Below, piece by piece: positions 25,993 to 34,964 of a stretch of DNA of 64,000 nucleotides (position 1 is the first letter of the stretch; each line of letters begins with the position of its first letter). The translations under genes and the position numbers were made by a program. The notes under the pieces are model-generated. The model saw nothing but the letters and a program-made list of their open reading frames with translations. It did no database searches and was not told the DNA's origin. Origin of the DNA: Vibrio comitans (GTDB taxonomy: Bacteria; Pseudomonadota; Gammaproteobacteria; Enterobacterales; Vibrionaceae); the NCBI GenBank assembly GCA_024346835.1, contig AP024866.1, positions 992,001-1,056,000 on the forward strand. The letters are read 5' to 3'.

Positions 25993-27947
25993 TTGCTGAG
26001 TTAGGGCATTTTGCTCTCATCGTTTCACTCGCTCTAGCGGTGTTGTTGAGTGTGTTGCCTCTGTGGGGCGCCTCAAAAAACAATGCGCTATTGATGAACA
26101 CTTCAAGACCTTTGTCTTGGGGCATGTTTATCCTGCTGGCGATATCATTTTATATCTTGTGTTGGTCTTTCTACCACAACGATTTTACGCTTCAATATGT
26201 AGCGAATAACTCCAATAGTGCATTGCCTTGGTACTACCGCATTACCGCTGTTTGGGGAGCGCATGAAGGCTCACTACTACTTTGGGTACTGATACAAGCA
26301 GCTTGGACAGTTGCCGTTGCTACTTTCAGCAAGGGAATGCCTCAAGAATCTGTTGCTCGCGTGCTTGCGGTAATGGGTCTCATAACCGTGGGCTTCTTGC
26401 TGTTTATTATCGTAACTTCGAATCCATTTGATAGGACCCTGCCTTATTTCCCTGTAGATGGTCGCGATCTTAACCCACTACTTCAAGACCCTGGCTTGAT
26501 TATCCATCCGCCAATGTTGTACATGGGTTATGTAGGCTTCTCGGTTGCATTCTCTTTTGCGATTGCTTCTTTGATGACAGGTCGACTTGATACCGCATGG
26601 GCGCGCTGGTCAAGACCTTGGACAATTGCAGCATGGTCATTTTTGACGGTCGGTATTGCTCTTGGTTCTTGGTGGGCATATTACGAACTTGGCTGGGGCG
26701 GCTGGTGGTTCTGGGATCCCGTAGAGAATGCTTCGTTTATGCCTTGGCTAGCGGGTACAGCATTGATGCACTCATTAGCAGTGACTGAAAAACGCGGCAC
26801 CTTCAAAGCTTGGACTGTGTTACTGGCGATCTCTGCGTTCTCTTTGAGTTTGCTCGGCACATTTTTGGTTCGTTCAGGCATCTTGGTCTCCGTACACGCA
26901 TTTGCGTCTGACCCCTCTCGAGGCATGTTCATCCTTGGCTTCCTAGTCTTTGTTATCGGTGGCTCGTTGTTACTGTTTGCTCTAAAAGGGTCTTCGGTGC
27001 GAGTGCGAGGTAATTTTGATCTCGTATCCCGCGAGAACGCGCTACTTGCAAACAACGTGCTATTGGTTGCTGCTCTGGTTGTGGTGCTTGTGGGTACGTT
27101 ATTGCCGCTAGTACATAAACAGATTGGTCTGGGCTCGGTCTCGATTGGCGCTCCGTTCTTCAACACCTTGTTCACTTGGCTGATGGTGCCGTTTGCCTTC
27201 CTGTTAGGTATTGGACCCTTGATACGCTGGAAGCGTGACAGTATCGCAAACTTTACGAAACCTATCGTGATTAGTGGGGTTATCTCGCTAGCGTTGGGCG
27301 CGGCAATGGTGATGATATTGGGCGAGAGCTTTACTGGCCTTGCATACCTTGGCTGGGTGATGGCGCTGTGGATCATCTGTCTGCACTCATTCGAGCTTTA
27401 CACGCGAGCGACACACCGTCACTCATTTGCAAAGGGTATCACTAAGCTACCTCGCAACCACTGGGCGATGATGTCTGCTCATATTGGTTTAGCAGTGACA
27501 GTGATTGGTATTGCTATGGTGCAAAACTATAGCATTGAGCGCGATGTGCGCCTTGCTCCTGGTGATAACTTCGAGATTCAGGGTTATAACTTCTACTTTG
27601 ATAAGGTGCGTGATAACGATGGCCCTAACTACGATGGTTATATCGCAGACTTTGACGTCACTAAAGACGGTAAGCACATCAATACACTTCACGCAGAGAA
27701 GCGTTTCTACACAACCGCTCGCTCTATGATGACGGAAGCCGCTATTGATGCGGGTGTTACTCGTGATTTGTATATAGCGATGGGTGAAAAACTTGATGAT
27801 GGCGTCTCTTGGGCTGTGCGTATCTACTATAAACCCTTCGTTCGTTGGATTTGGGCAGGTAGCCTGTTAATGGCTATTGGCGGTGCTATCGCAATCAGTG
27901 ATAGACGCTACCGCTTTCGTAACAAAGCGGTGAAAAAGGAGTCGTAA
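25989..27947 (+). CDS. ccmF: CcmF, cytochrome c haem lyase subunit
   Basis: A 652-residue polytopic membrane protein. Its Trp-rich haem motif [18 protein letters not shown] is near residues 236-253, and conserved histidine contexts such as [11 protein letters not shown] and [11 protein letters not shown] are present. CcmF joins haem from CcmE to apocytochrome c together with CcmH and CcmI. It overlaps ccmG by one base (TAATG). Confidence 0.95.
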   Translation: MIAELGHFALIVSLALAVLLSVLPLWGASKNNALLMNTSRPLSWGMFILLAISFYILCWSFYHNDFTLQYVANNSNSALPWYYRITAVWGAHEGSLLLWVLIQAAWTVAVATFSKGMPQESVARVLAVMGLITVGFLLFIIVTSNPFDRTLPYFPVDGRDLNPLLQDPGLIIHPPMLYMGYVGFSVAFSFAIASLMTGRLDTAWARWSRPWTIAAWSFLTVGIALGSWWAYYELGWGGWWFWDPVENASFMPWLAGTALMHSLAVTEKRGTFKAWTVLLAISAFSLSLLGTFLVRSGILVSVHAFASDPSRGMFILGFLVFVIGGSLLLFALKGSSVRVRGNFDLVSRENALLANNVLLVAALVVVLVGTLLPLVHKQIGLGSVSIGAPFFNTLFTWLMVPFAFLLGIGPLIRWKRDSIANFTKPIVISGVISLALGAAMVMILGESFTGLAYLGWVMALWIICLHSFELYTRATHRHSFAKGITKLPRNHWAMMSAHIGLAVTVIGIAMVQNYSIERDVRLAPGDNFEIQGYNFYFDKVRDNDGPNYDGYIADFDVTKDGKHINTLHAEKRFYTTARSMMTEAAIDAGVTRDLYIAMGEKLDDGVSWAVRIYYKPFVRWIWAGSLLMAIGGAIAISDRRYRFRNKAVKKES

Positions 27948-28501
27948 TGAATAAGAAAGTATTATTTGTACCTCTAGTTTTGTTTATGGTTCTAGCAATG
28001 GTGTTTGCTACCCAGCTAACGCGAAACGCAGGGGGCGATGACCCGACTAAGCTCGAATCCGTGCTGATTGGAAAACAAGTGCCAGTGTTTAAGCTTGAAG
28101 ACTTGGAAACAGAAGGCTTGCAGCACGATCAGGCCATTTTTACCGGTCAGCCTTTGCTCCTTAATGTTTGGGCAACTTGGTGTCCTACCTGTTATGCCGA
28201 GCACCAGTACCTTAATGAATTGTCCGCCCAAGGCGTGAAAATCATTGGCTTGAACTATAAAGATGACCGCGCTAAAGCCATCAAATGGCTTCGTGAGCTT
28301 GGCAATCCTTATATGGTTAGTCTATTTGATGGCAGAGGAATGCTCGGGCTTGATTTAGGGGTTTATGGTGCGCCAGAAACCTTCTTGATTGATGCTAATG
28401 GCGTGATTCGCTATCGCCATGTGGGTGATGTGAATGCGACAAACTGGCGTGAGAAACTAGGCCCTATGTATCAAGAGATGCTTGATGAGGTGAAATCATG
28501 A
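27947..28501 (+). CDS. ccmG: CcmG/DsbE, thioredoxin-like reductant
   Basis: A 184-residue membrane-anchored thioredoxin fold. The N-terminal helix is at residues 4-22, and the active site is WCPTC (Cys79, Cys82). It has the acidic insert typical of DsbE (APETFLID as the cis-Pro loop). It keeps apocytochrome CXXCH cysteines reduced. It overlaps ccmH by four bases. Confidence 0.95.
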   Translation: MNKKVLFVPLVLFMVLAMVFATQLTRNAGGDDPTKLESVLIGKQVPVFKLEDLETEGLQHDQAIFTGQPLLLNVWATWCPTCYAEHQYLNELSAQGVKIIGLNYKDDRAKAIKWLRELGNPYMVSLFDGRGMLGLDLGVYGAPETFLIDANGVIRYRHVGDVNATNWREKLGPMYQEMLDEVKS

Positions 28502-28974
28502 AAAAGTGGTTAATTGCCTTAGTTGCTTCAATGATGATGAGTATGACGGCATTTGCCGTTATTGAGATTCACGAATTTGACTCTCCAGAGCAAGAGAAGC
28601 AGTTTCACGAGCTAAATCAAACGCTTCGTTGCCCTAAATGTCAAAACAACACCATTGGTGACTCTAATGCGGAACTTGCCCTCGATCTTCGTGAGAAAGT
28701 GTACGAGATGACCAAAGAGGGTAAGTCCAAGCAAGAGATTGTGGATTATATGGTGGCACGTTACGGTAACTTTGTGACTTATCAGCCACCGTTCACCGCA
28801 GCCACGGCAATTTTATGGCTTGGGCCACTGTGTGTCGTATTAATTGGTTTTGGCTTCATTCTCACCAGAAGTCGACGTAAACCAGCCAAGGCTGCAAAGA
28901 GCACACCACTCAGTGCAGAAGAGCAGCAACGCCTTGATGCATTGCTTAAAGAAGACAATGGAGACAACAAATAA
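28498..28974 (+). CDS. ccmH: CcmH, apocytochrome thiol reductase subunit
   Basis: A 158-residue protein with a signal peptide (cleavage near AFA), the redox motif LRCPKCQNN (Cys45, Cys48) and a C-terminal anchor helix (residues about 100-120). It is the short CcmH form (CcmL type). The TPR part found at the C-terminus of E. coli CcmH is encoded separately here as ccmI. Confidence 0.94.
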   Translation: MKKWLIALVASMMMSMTAFAVIEIHEFDSPEQEKQFHELNQTLRCPKCQNNTIGDSNAELALDLREKVYEMTKEGKSKQEIVDYMVARYGNFVTYQPPFTAATAILWLGPLCVVLIGFGFILTRSRRKPAKAAKSTPLSAEEQQRLDALLKEDNGDNK

Positions 28975-30194
28975 TGACGTTGTTTTGGATTTCGACCTTA
29001 CTTATTGTCCTCTTTTCGGCGGCACTAATTGTAATTCCACTGATTCGTAAAAAAGCGATTAACGATGCTGAGCGTCGCGATGAACTGAACAAAGCGATAT
29101 TTAAAGAACGTGTTGCTGAGCTTGGCGTTGAAGATGAAGAAGGTATCGTGGTTGATAAAGACGAGCTGATCGTCGATTTGAAGCAAGCACTGCTTGATGA
29201 TATTCCTGAAGATCAGCAGTTAGCATCAACCAAACTGGCTTCTCCAGTGCTCGTTGCAGTGGTGTCTGCTGCACTTCTATTAGGCGTTTCTTATGGCTTT
29301 TATGCAAAGTTCGGCGCGATAAATGACGTCAAACACTGGCAAGAGGTGAGTGCAAACTTACCCGCTCTGAGCAAAAAGCTAATGGATGCCAACGGGCAAC
29401 CAATGAGTGAGGATGAGCTGAAAGACCTTACATTGGCATTAAGAACCAGCCTGCATAAAAACAGTGATGATGCGACTGGCTGGCTTTTATTGGGTCGTAT
29501 TGGACTTGCAAACCGTGATATCCAAACCGCGATTGGCGCAATGGAACGAGCCCGTAAGCTAGAGCCTGAGAGCCCTGATATTCAGTTAGGTCTTGCTCAA
29601 GCTCTAACGCTATCTGGTGATGAAGTTGATCAGCTTGAAGCAGAGCGTCTTCTTCATGACTTGCTGCGCAGAGACTATGTCGACCTTCGTGTGTTCTCAT
29701 TACTTGCCTTTAGTGCATTTGAGAAACAAGACTATGCAGGCGCAATTCGCTACTGGCGAACTATGCAGCAGCTTATTGGCCCTGATGATAGCCGTTATGA
29801 GATGCTCGAGCGAAGCATTAATAGTGCTCAGCGTAGCTTAGGTACAGAAGGTGAAGCAGCCCCTGGTTTAGTGCGTATTGGTGTTTCACTATCGGATGAT
29901 GTGGCGCTACCAGAGCAAGGCGTGTTGATTGTATCTGTTCACAGAGCTGATGGTTCACCAATGCCTGTTGCTGCGGCCCGCTATGGCTTAGGTACCTTCC
30001 CGCGAATGATCATGATGGATGATGGTAACAGCATGATAGAAGGTCAAAACCTGTCCGATCTAGATGAGTTCATTGTACGAGCACGCATTGATACTGATGG
30101 TAATGTCTCAACCAAAGGTGGAGACTGGTATGGTGAGAGCGAAGTGACTGTTAAAGGGGAAGATGTTAATTTAGTCATTAATAGTCAATACTAG
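28974..30194 (+). CDS. ccmI: CcmI, TPR apocytochrome chaperone
   Basis: A 406-residue protein with two N-terminal membrane helices (residues 2-22 and about 88-108). A TPR domain follows (GWLLLGRIGLANRDIQTAIGAM, PDIQLGLAQALTLSGDE), and a C-terminal periplasmic domain runs from about 290 (GLVRIGVSLSDDV). CcmI binds the C-terminal helix of apocytochromes c and hands them to the CcmF/H complex. Last gene of the ccm operon. Confidence 0.93.
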   Translation: MTLFWISTLLIVLFSAALIVIPLIRKKAINDAERRDELNKAIFKERVAELGVEDEEGIVVDKDELIVDLKQALLDDIPEDQQLASTKLASPVLVAVVSAALLLGVSYGFYAKFGAINDVKHWQEVSANLPALSKKLMDANGQPMSEDELKDLTLALRTSLHKNSDDATGWLLLGRIGLANRDIQTAIGAMERARKLEPESPDIQLGLAQALTLSGDEVDQLEAERLLHDLLRRDYVDLRVFSLLAFSAFEKQDYAGAIRYWRTMQQLIGPDDSRYEMLERSINSAQRSLGTEGEAAPGLVRIGVSLSDDVALPEQGVLIVSVHRADGSPMPVAAARYGLGTFPRMIMMDDGNSMIEGQNLSDLDEFIVRARIDTDGNVSTKGGDWYGESEVTVKGEDVNLVINSQY

Positions 30195-30202
30195 TTATTG
30201 AG

Positions 30203-30227
30203 GGTGCAAAGGGGCTGCCTTTGCACC
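30203..30227 (+). terminator. Hairpin after ccmI
   Basis: A perfect 10-bp stem GGTGCAAAGG / CCTTTGCACC with a 5-nt loop follows the ccmI stop. It lacks a proper T-run, so it may be a weak terminator or an mRNA-stabilising stem before mlaA. Confidence 0.5.
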
Positions 30228-30262
30228 TAACGCTTTGAATCGACAGGGAACGGATCTCCTAT

Positions 30263-31000
30263 ATGAGTCGAACTTGGATCTTGATTGTCACATTGATGAT
30301 AGGCTGTGCTTCTAATCCTGAAGGGGAGGATGTCTCTCATTCTAATGATCCATTTGAAGGCTTCAACCGCACCATGTGGGATTTCAATTATGACATCCTT
30401 GATCCCTACTTCGTTCGACCAGTTTCACTTGCCTATACTGGCTATACCCCAGGTTTTATTCGAACCGGCATTAGTAACTTCCTTGCGCATCTAGACGAAC
30501 CCTCAAGTGTGGTAAACAACCTATTGATGGGCAACGGCACTTTAGCGCTCAATCATTTCAATCGTTTCTGGATCAATACGACCTTTGGTGTTGTTGGACT
30601 TTACGATGCCGCTTCACATGGCGGTATTGCAAAAGAAGATAATCGAGCGTTCAGTGATGTTCTTGGTAAATGGGGACTAGGAAGCGGTTGGTACTTTATG
30701 TTTCCTGGCTATGGCCCCTATACGCTGCGTGAAGTGGGGGATTTTGCTGATGGTCTTTACCCAACGCTATCTTACCTAAATATATGGGCTAGCTTTGGTA
30801 AGTGGGTATTTGAAGGAATGGAAACTCGTTCTGCATTGGTGGCGCAAGAAGAGTTACTCAACAACTCGCCAGATCCATATGCGCTATCTAGAGATGCCTA
30901 CCTACAGCGTCGCGCTTATAAGGCAGATGTTGCTGACAACGAAGCTGTTGATGAGGAGGAGGAAGACTTTTTAGATGACTATTTGGATGAGGAGTTTTAG
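30263..31000 (+). CDS. mlaA: MlaA (VacJ), outer-membrane phospholipid transport lipoprotein
   Basis: A 245-residue lipoprotein (lipobox LMIGC, Cys15). The family signature NDPFEGFNRTMWDFNYDILD is followed by DEPSSVVNNLLMGN, NRFWINTTFGVVGLYD and FPGYGPYTLREVGDFAD. MlaA removes misplaced phospholipids from the outer leaflet of the outer membrane and passes them to MlaC. The C-terminal tail is very acidic (EEEEDFLDDYLDEEF). The mlaBCDEF genes are not in the window. Confidence 0.93.
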   Translation: MSRTWILIVTLMIGCASNPEGEDVSHSNDPFEGFNRTMWDFNYDILDPYFVRPVSLAYTGYTPGFIRTGISNFLAHLDEPSSVVNNLLMGNGTLALNHFNRFWINTTFGVVGLYDAASHGGIAKEDNRAFSDVLGKWGLGSGWYFMFPGYGPYTLREVGDFADGLYPTLSYLNIWASFGKWVFEGMETRSALVAQEELLNNSPDPYALSRDAYLQRRAYKADVADNEAVDEEEEDFLDDYLDEEF

Positions 31001-31207
31001 TCTCTTTTATCGTTTATATAGAGAGTTATCTTAAACTAATACAACCCAGGAAATCGGGTAGTTAACTGTAACTATATGATTTTAAATGGTTATGCTTTTT
31101 ACGTTCCGTTACAGCCTGTCATTCTACTGCAATAAAAATTCACCAAATTTGTCATTTAACTCACTTAGTCTCTCATGGTTTTTTAACAAATACCTATTGG
31201 AGAAAGC

Positions 31208-33343
31208 ATGAGATTAAAGCTAAGTGCTCTGGCCGTTGCCAGTGCTGTTTTTCTAGCTGGTTGTAATGACAGTTCAAACGATACGCAAGATAAAGATCAG
31301 CCGCCAGTGGAAGTATCTGGTGTCAAAATTGCCTTTATGCCTGATATCCACTTCCATGATGTGTACGGTGATTTTAAAGATGGTTCGTTTGACGGCCTCT
31401 ACAATAGTGTTACTGGCGAGGGTGCTACGATTCGCACCATGCAGTCTCAGATGGAATCAACGCGTCTTTTTAACGAAAACTATTTTGCGATGATCGCCGC
31501 TCTAGATGATGTAGTAGCACGTGGTATCAAGCACGTTGCACTGCCAGGTGACTTTAGTGATGACGGCCAACCTGTGCACATGCGTGGCTTGGTAGAGATC
31601 TTTGATCACTACGCTGAAAAATATGACTTAGAATTCTTTGCAGCTCCAGGTAACCACGATCCAACACGCCCATTCAGCATTCCAAACGGCAAGCGCGACT
31701 ATCTTGGTGAAGGCGGCAAGGAGCAACGTATCTATAGCCGAGGCTCTAACGGTTGTGACGGTTATTCTGGTGATTGGACACTGATTCACGGTGAGTGGGA
31801 CTTGCCACAAATCTGTACTGAAGAGGTGCAAGAGTGGGGCTATAAGGAAATCATGGATATCCTAGCACCACATGGCTTCCACCCAACACCTGAGCATTTC
31901 TATTTTGAAACGCCATACTCATCTCAGGGCGCACGCGATAACTATCGATATGAAACCGCGTATATAGAATCAAAATTTGAGAATCGCTTCTTTGAAATTT
32001 GTCATGAAGGTACTGGTGGCGATTACAAGAAAGAAGACTACACATCATGTTCAATGGTTCCAGATACGACCTATCTAGTTGAGCCTATTGAAGGTGTTTG
32101 GTTGATGGCAATCGATGCCAACGTGTATCAGCCGAAGGCAGGTACTGCAGATAACTCTCAAAATGGCAATGATTTCGAGGGTTCTAGTAACGCTGGTTAC
32201 AACATGATGTTGACTCATAAAGAGCATGTCATTGAGTGGATGGCAGATACTGTTCAAGCGGCAAAAGAGCAAAACAAGGTGCTTATCTCGTTTAGCCACT
32301 TCCCGATGACCGATTTCTACAATGGCGCTTCAGAAGAGATTGAAGATATCTTTGGTGAAGGTAACTTCCAGCTTAAGCGCGTACCAGAAGATGATACGTC
32401 GAAAGCTCTGGCACAAACAGGTCTAGGCATCCACGTGGGTGGCCATATGCACTTCAATGATACTGGCAAAAAGCAGTACAACATTGGTGGTGAAACCTAC
32501 ACCTTGTTTAACATTCAAGCACCGTCTCTAGCGGGCTATATTCCTGCTTATAAGGTTCTTGAAATTCTTCCTCAGGGCCAAGTTGAAGTAGAAACCGTTA
32601 TTATCGAAGAGGTTCCACGCTTTAACGAGCTATTTGAGCACTATGCTGAAGAGCACGCTCACCTAACTGCGATGGGCAAAGAGGATGCTTGGACTCGTGA
32701 GATCCTAGACTCTAAAGACTATTATGAGCTAACAGATTGGCATATCAAGGAACTAACTCGACTTCGTTTCTTGCCTAATGAGTGGCCACAAGACCTGAAA
32801 AACATGCTGTTTAATATGGATGGCAAGCAGATGCTTATCCTATCTCAGCTAGAAACCGATATTACGGTTTGTCAGCTAAAGGCGGCATTAGATATCCCAT
32901 GTACAGATGCATTTGCTAACGAAGATCTGGACAAGTTCCTGCAAGATTGGACTAAAGCAAAGGAGAAGGCGACAGTTCTTGCTAATCAGCATGGTATGAG
33001 CCTGATGTCTTTCGCTGAGTGGGACGGTACTGAATTAGCGACTGACTTCTATCGTCTGCGTAATGCTGATGAGCTAGCGTTCCGTGATATCAAACAATCA
33101 CGTCTTCCACAGTACAAGCTGCTTAGTGATGAGCTGTCAGAGATGGACAACGAGATTCGTTTGCCAGCGGGCTCTGAAGGTCATACACCGGTAGGTCAGG
33201 TATTCAAGGTGCGCTTTGGTACACTGTTCTACATCCTTGACCGTTTCGCAACGGGTGAGGCAAGTGATCACTTCCTGATTGATACTGAACTGGGCGAAAT
33301 TATCGACCTGAAGAAGGTAGCAGACCGCGAAGCGATGCTGTAA
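31208..33343 (+). CDS. Large lipoprotein calcineurin-like metallophosphoesterase
   Basis: A 711-residue lipoprotein (lipobox FLAGC, Cys19). The phosphoesterase motifs are spread along the first 420 residues: FMPDIHFHD (Asp46, His48), LPGDFSDDG, APGNHDPTRP, SFSHFPM and VGGHMHFND. Several acidic and cysteine-containing inserts lie between them. The last 270 residues have no recognised domain. The substrate is unknown; a phosphate ester or nucleotide is likely from the family. It begins with a good ribosome site (GGAGAAAGC) and ends in a strong terminator, so it is monocistronic. It belongs to the same broad fold as the CpdB-like gene at 3465 but is not a close copy. Confidence 0.8.
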   Translation: MRLKLSALAVASAVFLAGCNDSSNDTQDKDQPPVEVSGVKIAFMPDIHFHDVYGDFKDGSFDGLYNSVTGEGATIRTMQSQMESTRLFNENYFAMIAALDDVVARGIKHVALPGDFSDDGQPVHMRGLVEIFDHYAEKYDLEFFAAPGNHDPTRPFSIPNGKRDYLGEGGKEQRIYSRGSNGCDGYSGDWTLIHGEWDLPQICTEEVQEWGYKEIMDILAPHGFHPTPEHFYFETPYSSQGARDNYRYETAYIESKFENRFFEICHEGTGGDYKKEDYTSCSMVPDTTYLVEPIEGVWLMAIDANVYQPKAGTADNSQNGNDFEGSSNAGYNMMLTHKEHVIEWMADTVQAAKEQNKVLISFSHFPMTDFYNGASEEIEDIFGEGNFQLKRVPEDDTSKALAQTGLGIHVGGHMHFNDTGKKQYNIGGETYTLFNIQAPSLAGYIPAYKVLEILPQGQVEVETVIIEEVPRFNELFEHYAEEHAHLTAMGKEDAWTREILDSKDYYELTDWHIKELTRLRFLPNEWPQDLKNMLFNMDGKQMLILSQLETDITVCQLKAALDIPCTDAFANEDLDKFLQDWTKAKEKATVLANQHGMSLMSFAEWDGTELATDFYRLRNADELAFRDIKQSRLPQYKLLSDELSEMDNEIRLPAGSEGHTPVGQVFKVRFGTLFYILDRFATGEASDHFLIDTELGEIIDLKKVADREAML

Positions 33344-33361
33344 TTTAAACAAAAATACCGA

Positions 33362-33396
33362 GGGCGAAATCAACGGGTTTGATTTCGCCCTTTTTT
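33362..33396 (+). terminator. Rho-independent terminator after the metallophosphoesterase gene
   Basis: A perfect 12-bp stem (GGGCGAAATCAA / TTGATTTCGCCC, loop CGGGT) is followed by six T. Confidence 0.9.
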
Positions 33397-33422
33397 GTTT
33401 CTGACATTGCTAGGTTTTGTTT

Positions 33423-34109
33423 ATGCATCTCGAAAAATTCTCTGATATCTACCAGCGTGCCGCCAAGCGCAAGGGAGGAAGTGCCCAACTCGAAGCGCGG
33501 CTTTCTGTTCCGTTCTCCGCAGAGGAAATAGCGCAAATTCCTGATGATCGCTGGCTGTCTATTTTTAGTTTGAAGGTGTTTCAGTCGGGAATGTCATGGA
33601 AGGTAGTTAGAGATAAGTGGCCTAATTTTGAAGAGCTATTTTTTGGCTTTAAACCTGAGCTACTTTTGATGCTATCTGACGAGCATTGGGAAATGAAGGC
33701 GAGAGATCCGAAAATTATTCGTCATTTTGGCAAGGTACTGACCATCAAAACCAATGCTGAGATGTTGATGGATGCAAGATTAACGCATGGCTCATTCGCC
33801 AAGATGGTAGCGCAATGGCCATCAGAAAACATTACAGGCCTATGGGACCACCTGAAAAGGCATGGAGCGAGGCTAGGCGGCAATACGGGCCCTTACACAT
33901 TGCGTCAGATGGGCGTAGATACCTTCATTTTATCTTCAGATGTGGAAAGTTACCTGCGAAATTACGGCATTATTGATGGCGGGCGTGATACGAAAAAATC
34001 GAGAGCTGCCGCCAATAATGCGTTCTGTCACTGGCAACAAGAATCCGATAGAAGCCTGAGCGAGATAAGTCAGATTATCGCGTTTAGTTGTGGGGATAAT
34101 AGGGTTTAA
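33423..34109 (+). CDS. DNA-3-methyladenine glycosylase I family protein (Tag-like)
   Basis: A 228-residue protein of the helix-hairpin-helix Tag family. Visible segments are IPDDRWLSIFSLKVFQSGMSWKVVRDKWPNFEE, GLWDHLKRHGARLGGNTGPYTLRQMGVDTF and SSDVESYL. Members remove 3-methyladenine from alkylated DNA. The N-terminal Cys/His zinc ligands of E. coli Tag are not evident, so it is a divergent branch. The ATG at 33423 is chosen over the TTG two codons earlier. Just after the stop codon a perfect 8-bp hairpin (GAACCTAG / CTAGGTTC, 34110-34134) precedes the tandem repeat array. Confidence 0.78.
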   Translation: MHLEKFSDIYQRAAKRKGGSAQLEARLSVPFSAEEIAQIPDDRWLSIFSLKVFQSGMSWKVVRDKWPNFEELFFGFKPELLLMLSDEHWEMKARDPKIIRHFGKVLTIKTNAEMLMDARLTHGSFAKMVAQWPSENITGLWDHLKRHGARLGGNTGPYTLRQMGVDTFILSSDVESYLRNYGIIDGGRDTKKSRAAANNAFCHWQQESDRSLSEISQIIAFSCGDNRV

Positions 34110-34144
34110 GAACCTAGAAGAAGAAACTAGGTTCCATCGGGTGA

Positions 34145-34860
34145 CCTCTACGTCATCGCGGAATTTGCAGCGCAAATATCCGTAATCTTGGAGAGCGCCT
34201 TAGTCAAGCTTTGTGCTCACTAATATCCTAGATATTTACTGTGTAAATTCTAGGATGACGATTGGTGTTCAGTTTTGGTCTTCTATTGTCACAGTAGAAG
34301 GTACTTTCCTCACGTCAAGTCGCACTACACTGCGTAATTACGGAATTTGCAGCGCAAATATCCGTAATCTTGGAGCGTGCCTTAGCCAAACTATGTGCTC
34401 ACTAAGATCCTAGATATTTACTGCGTAAATTCTAGGATGACGATTGGTGTACAGTTTTGGTCTTCGATTGTCATAGTAGAAGGTACTTTCCCCACGCCTA
34501 GTCGCACTGCAGTCCGTCATTGCGGAATTTGCAGCGCAAATATCCGTAATCTTGGGGAGTGCCATAGCCAAGCTTTGTGCTCACTAAGATCCTAGATATT
34601 TACAGCGTAAATTCTAGGGTGACGATTGGTGTGCAGTTTTGGTCTTCGATTTTCATAGTAGGAGGTACTTTCCTCACGCCTAGTCACACTGAACTCCGTC
34701 ATTGCGGAATTTGCAGCGCAAATATCCGTAATCTTGGGGAGTGCCATAGCCAAGCTTTGTGCTCACTAAGATCCTAGATATTTACAGCGTAAATTCTAGG
34801 ATGACGATTGGTGTGCAGTTTTGGTCTTCGATTGTCATAGTAGAAGACACGTTCCTCGCG
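34145..34860. repeat. Tandem array of about four 182-bp palindromic units
   Basis: The block CGGAATTTGCAGCGC recurs at 34159, 34341, 34523 and 34705, exactly 182 bp apart each time, and surrounding sequence is repeated with few changes. Each unit has two bulged palindromes. Palindrome A is ATTTGCAGCGCAAAT flanked by CGGA and TCCG. Palindrome B is ATTTACAGCGTAAAT flanked by CCTAGA and TCTAGG (for example 34225-34256). The array lies in the gap between two convergent genes. Each unit also opens a 66-codon frame, but these shift with the 182-bp period and are not conserved as proteins, so I treat the array as non-coding. It resembles BIME/REP-type elements. Confidence 0.9.
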
Positions 34861-34869
34861 TCAAACAAC

Positions 34870-34907
34870 ACTGCGCCATTTAAACAAAACTGCGCCATTT
34901 AAACAAA
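34870..34907. repeat. 19-bp direct tandem duplication
   Basis: Two perfect adjacent copies of a 19-bp unit beginning ACTGCGCCATTT lie between the repeat array and the fadL terminator. Confidence 0.85.
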
Positions 34908-34937
34908 AAAGGTGCTGAACCTGAGTTCAACACCTTT
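34908..34937 (-). terminator. Rho-independent terminator of fadL
   Basis: The stem AAAGGTG-c-TGAAC / GTTCA-a-CACCTTT (one mismatch, loop CTGA) reads on the minus strand into a run of six T. Confidence 0.8.
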
Positions 34938-34964
34938 ATTAGTTATGTATCAGTCAGGCTTAGC

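Noticed and set aside
24225..27376. Additional open frames of 60-230 codons inside the ccm genes
   Set aside because: They lie in other frames of well-supported genes and show no recognisable protein features or ribosome sites.
34213..34777. Three overlapping 66-codon open frames repeating every 182 bp
   Set aside because: They arise from the tandem repeat. Their frames shift because 182 is not a multiple of three, differences are not biased to silent positions, and starts and ends fall in the palindromes.
34145..34860. CRISPR array or integron cassette array
   Set aside because: The period of 182 bp has no short repeat/unique spacer pattern, and there are no attC sites or cassettes; the whole unit is repeated.
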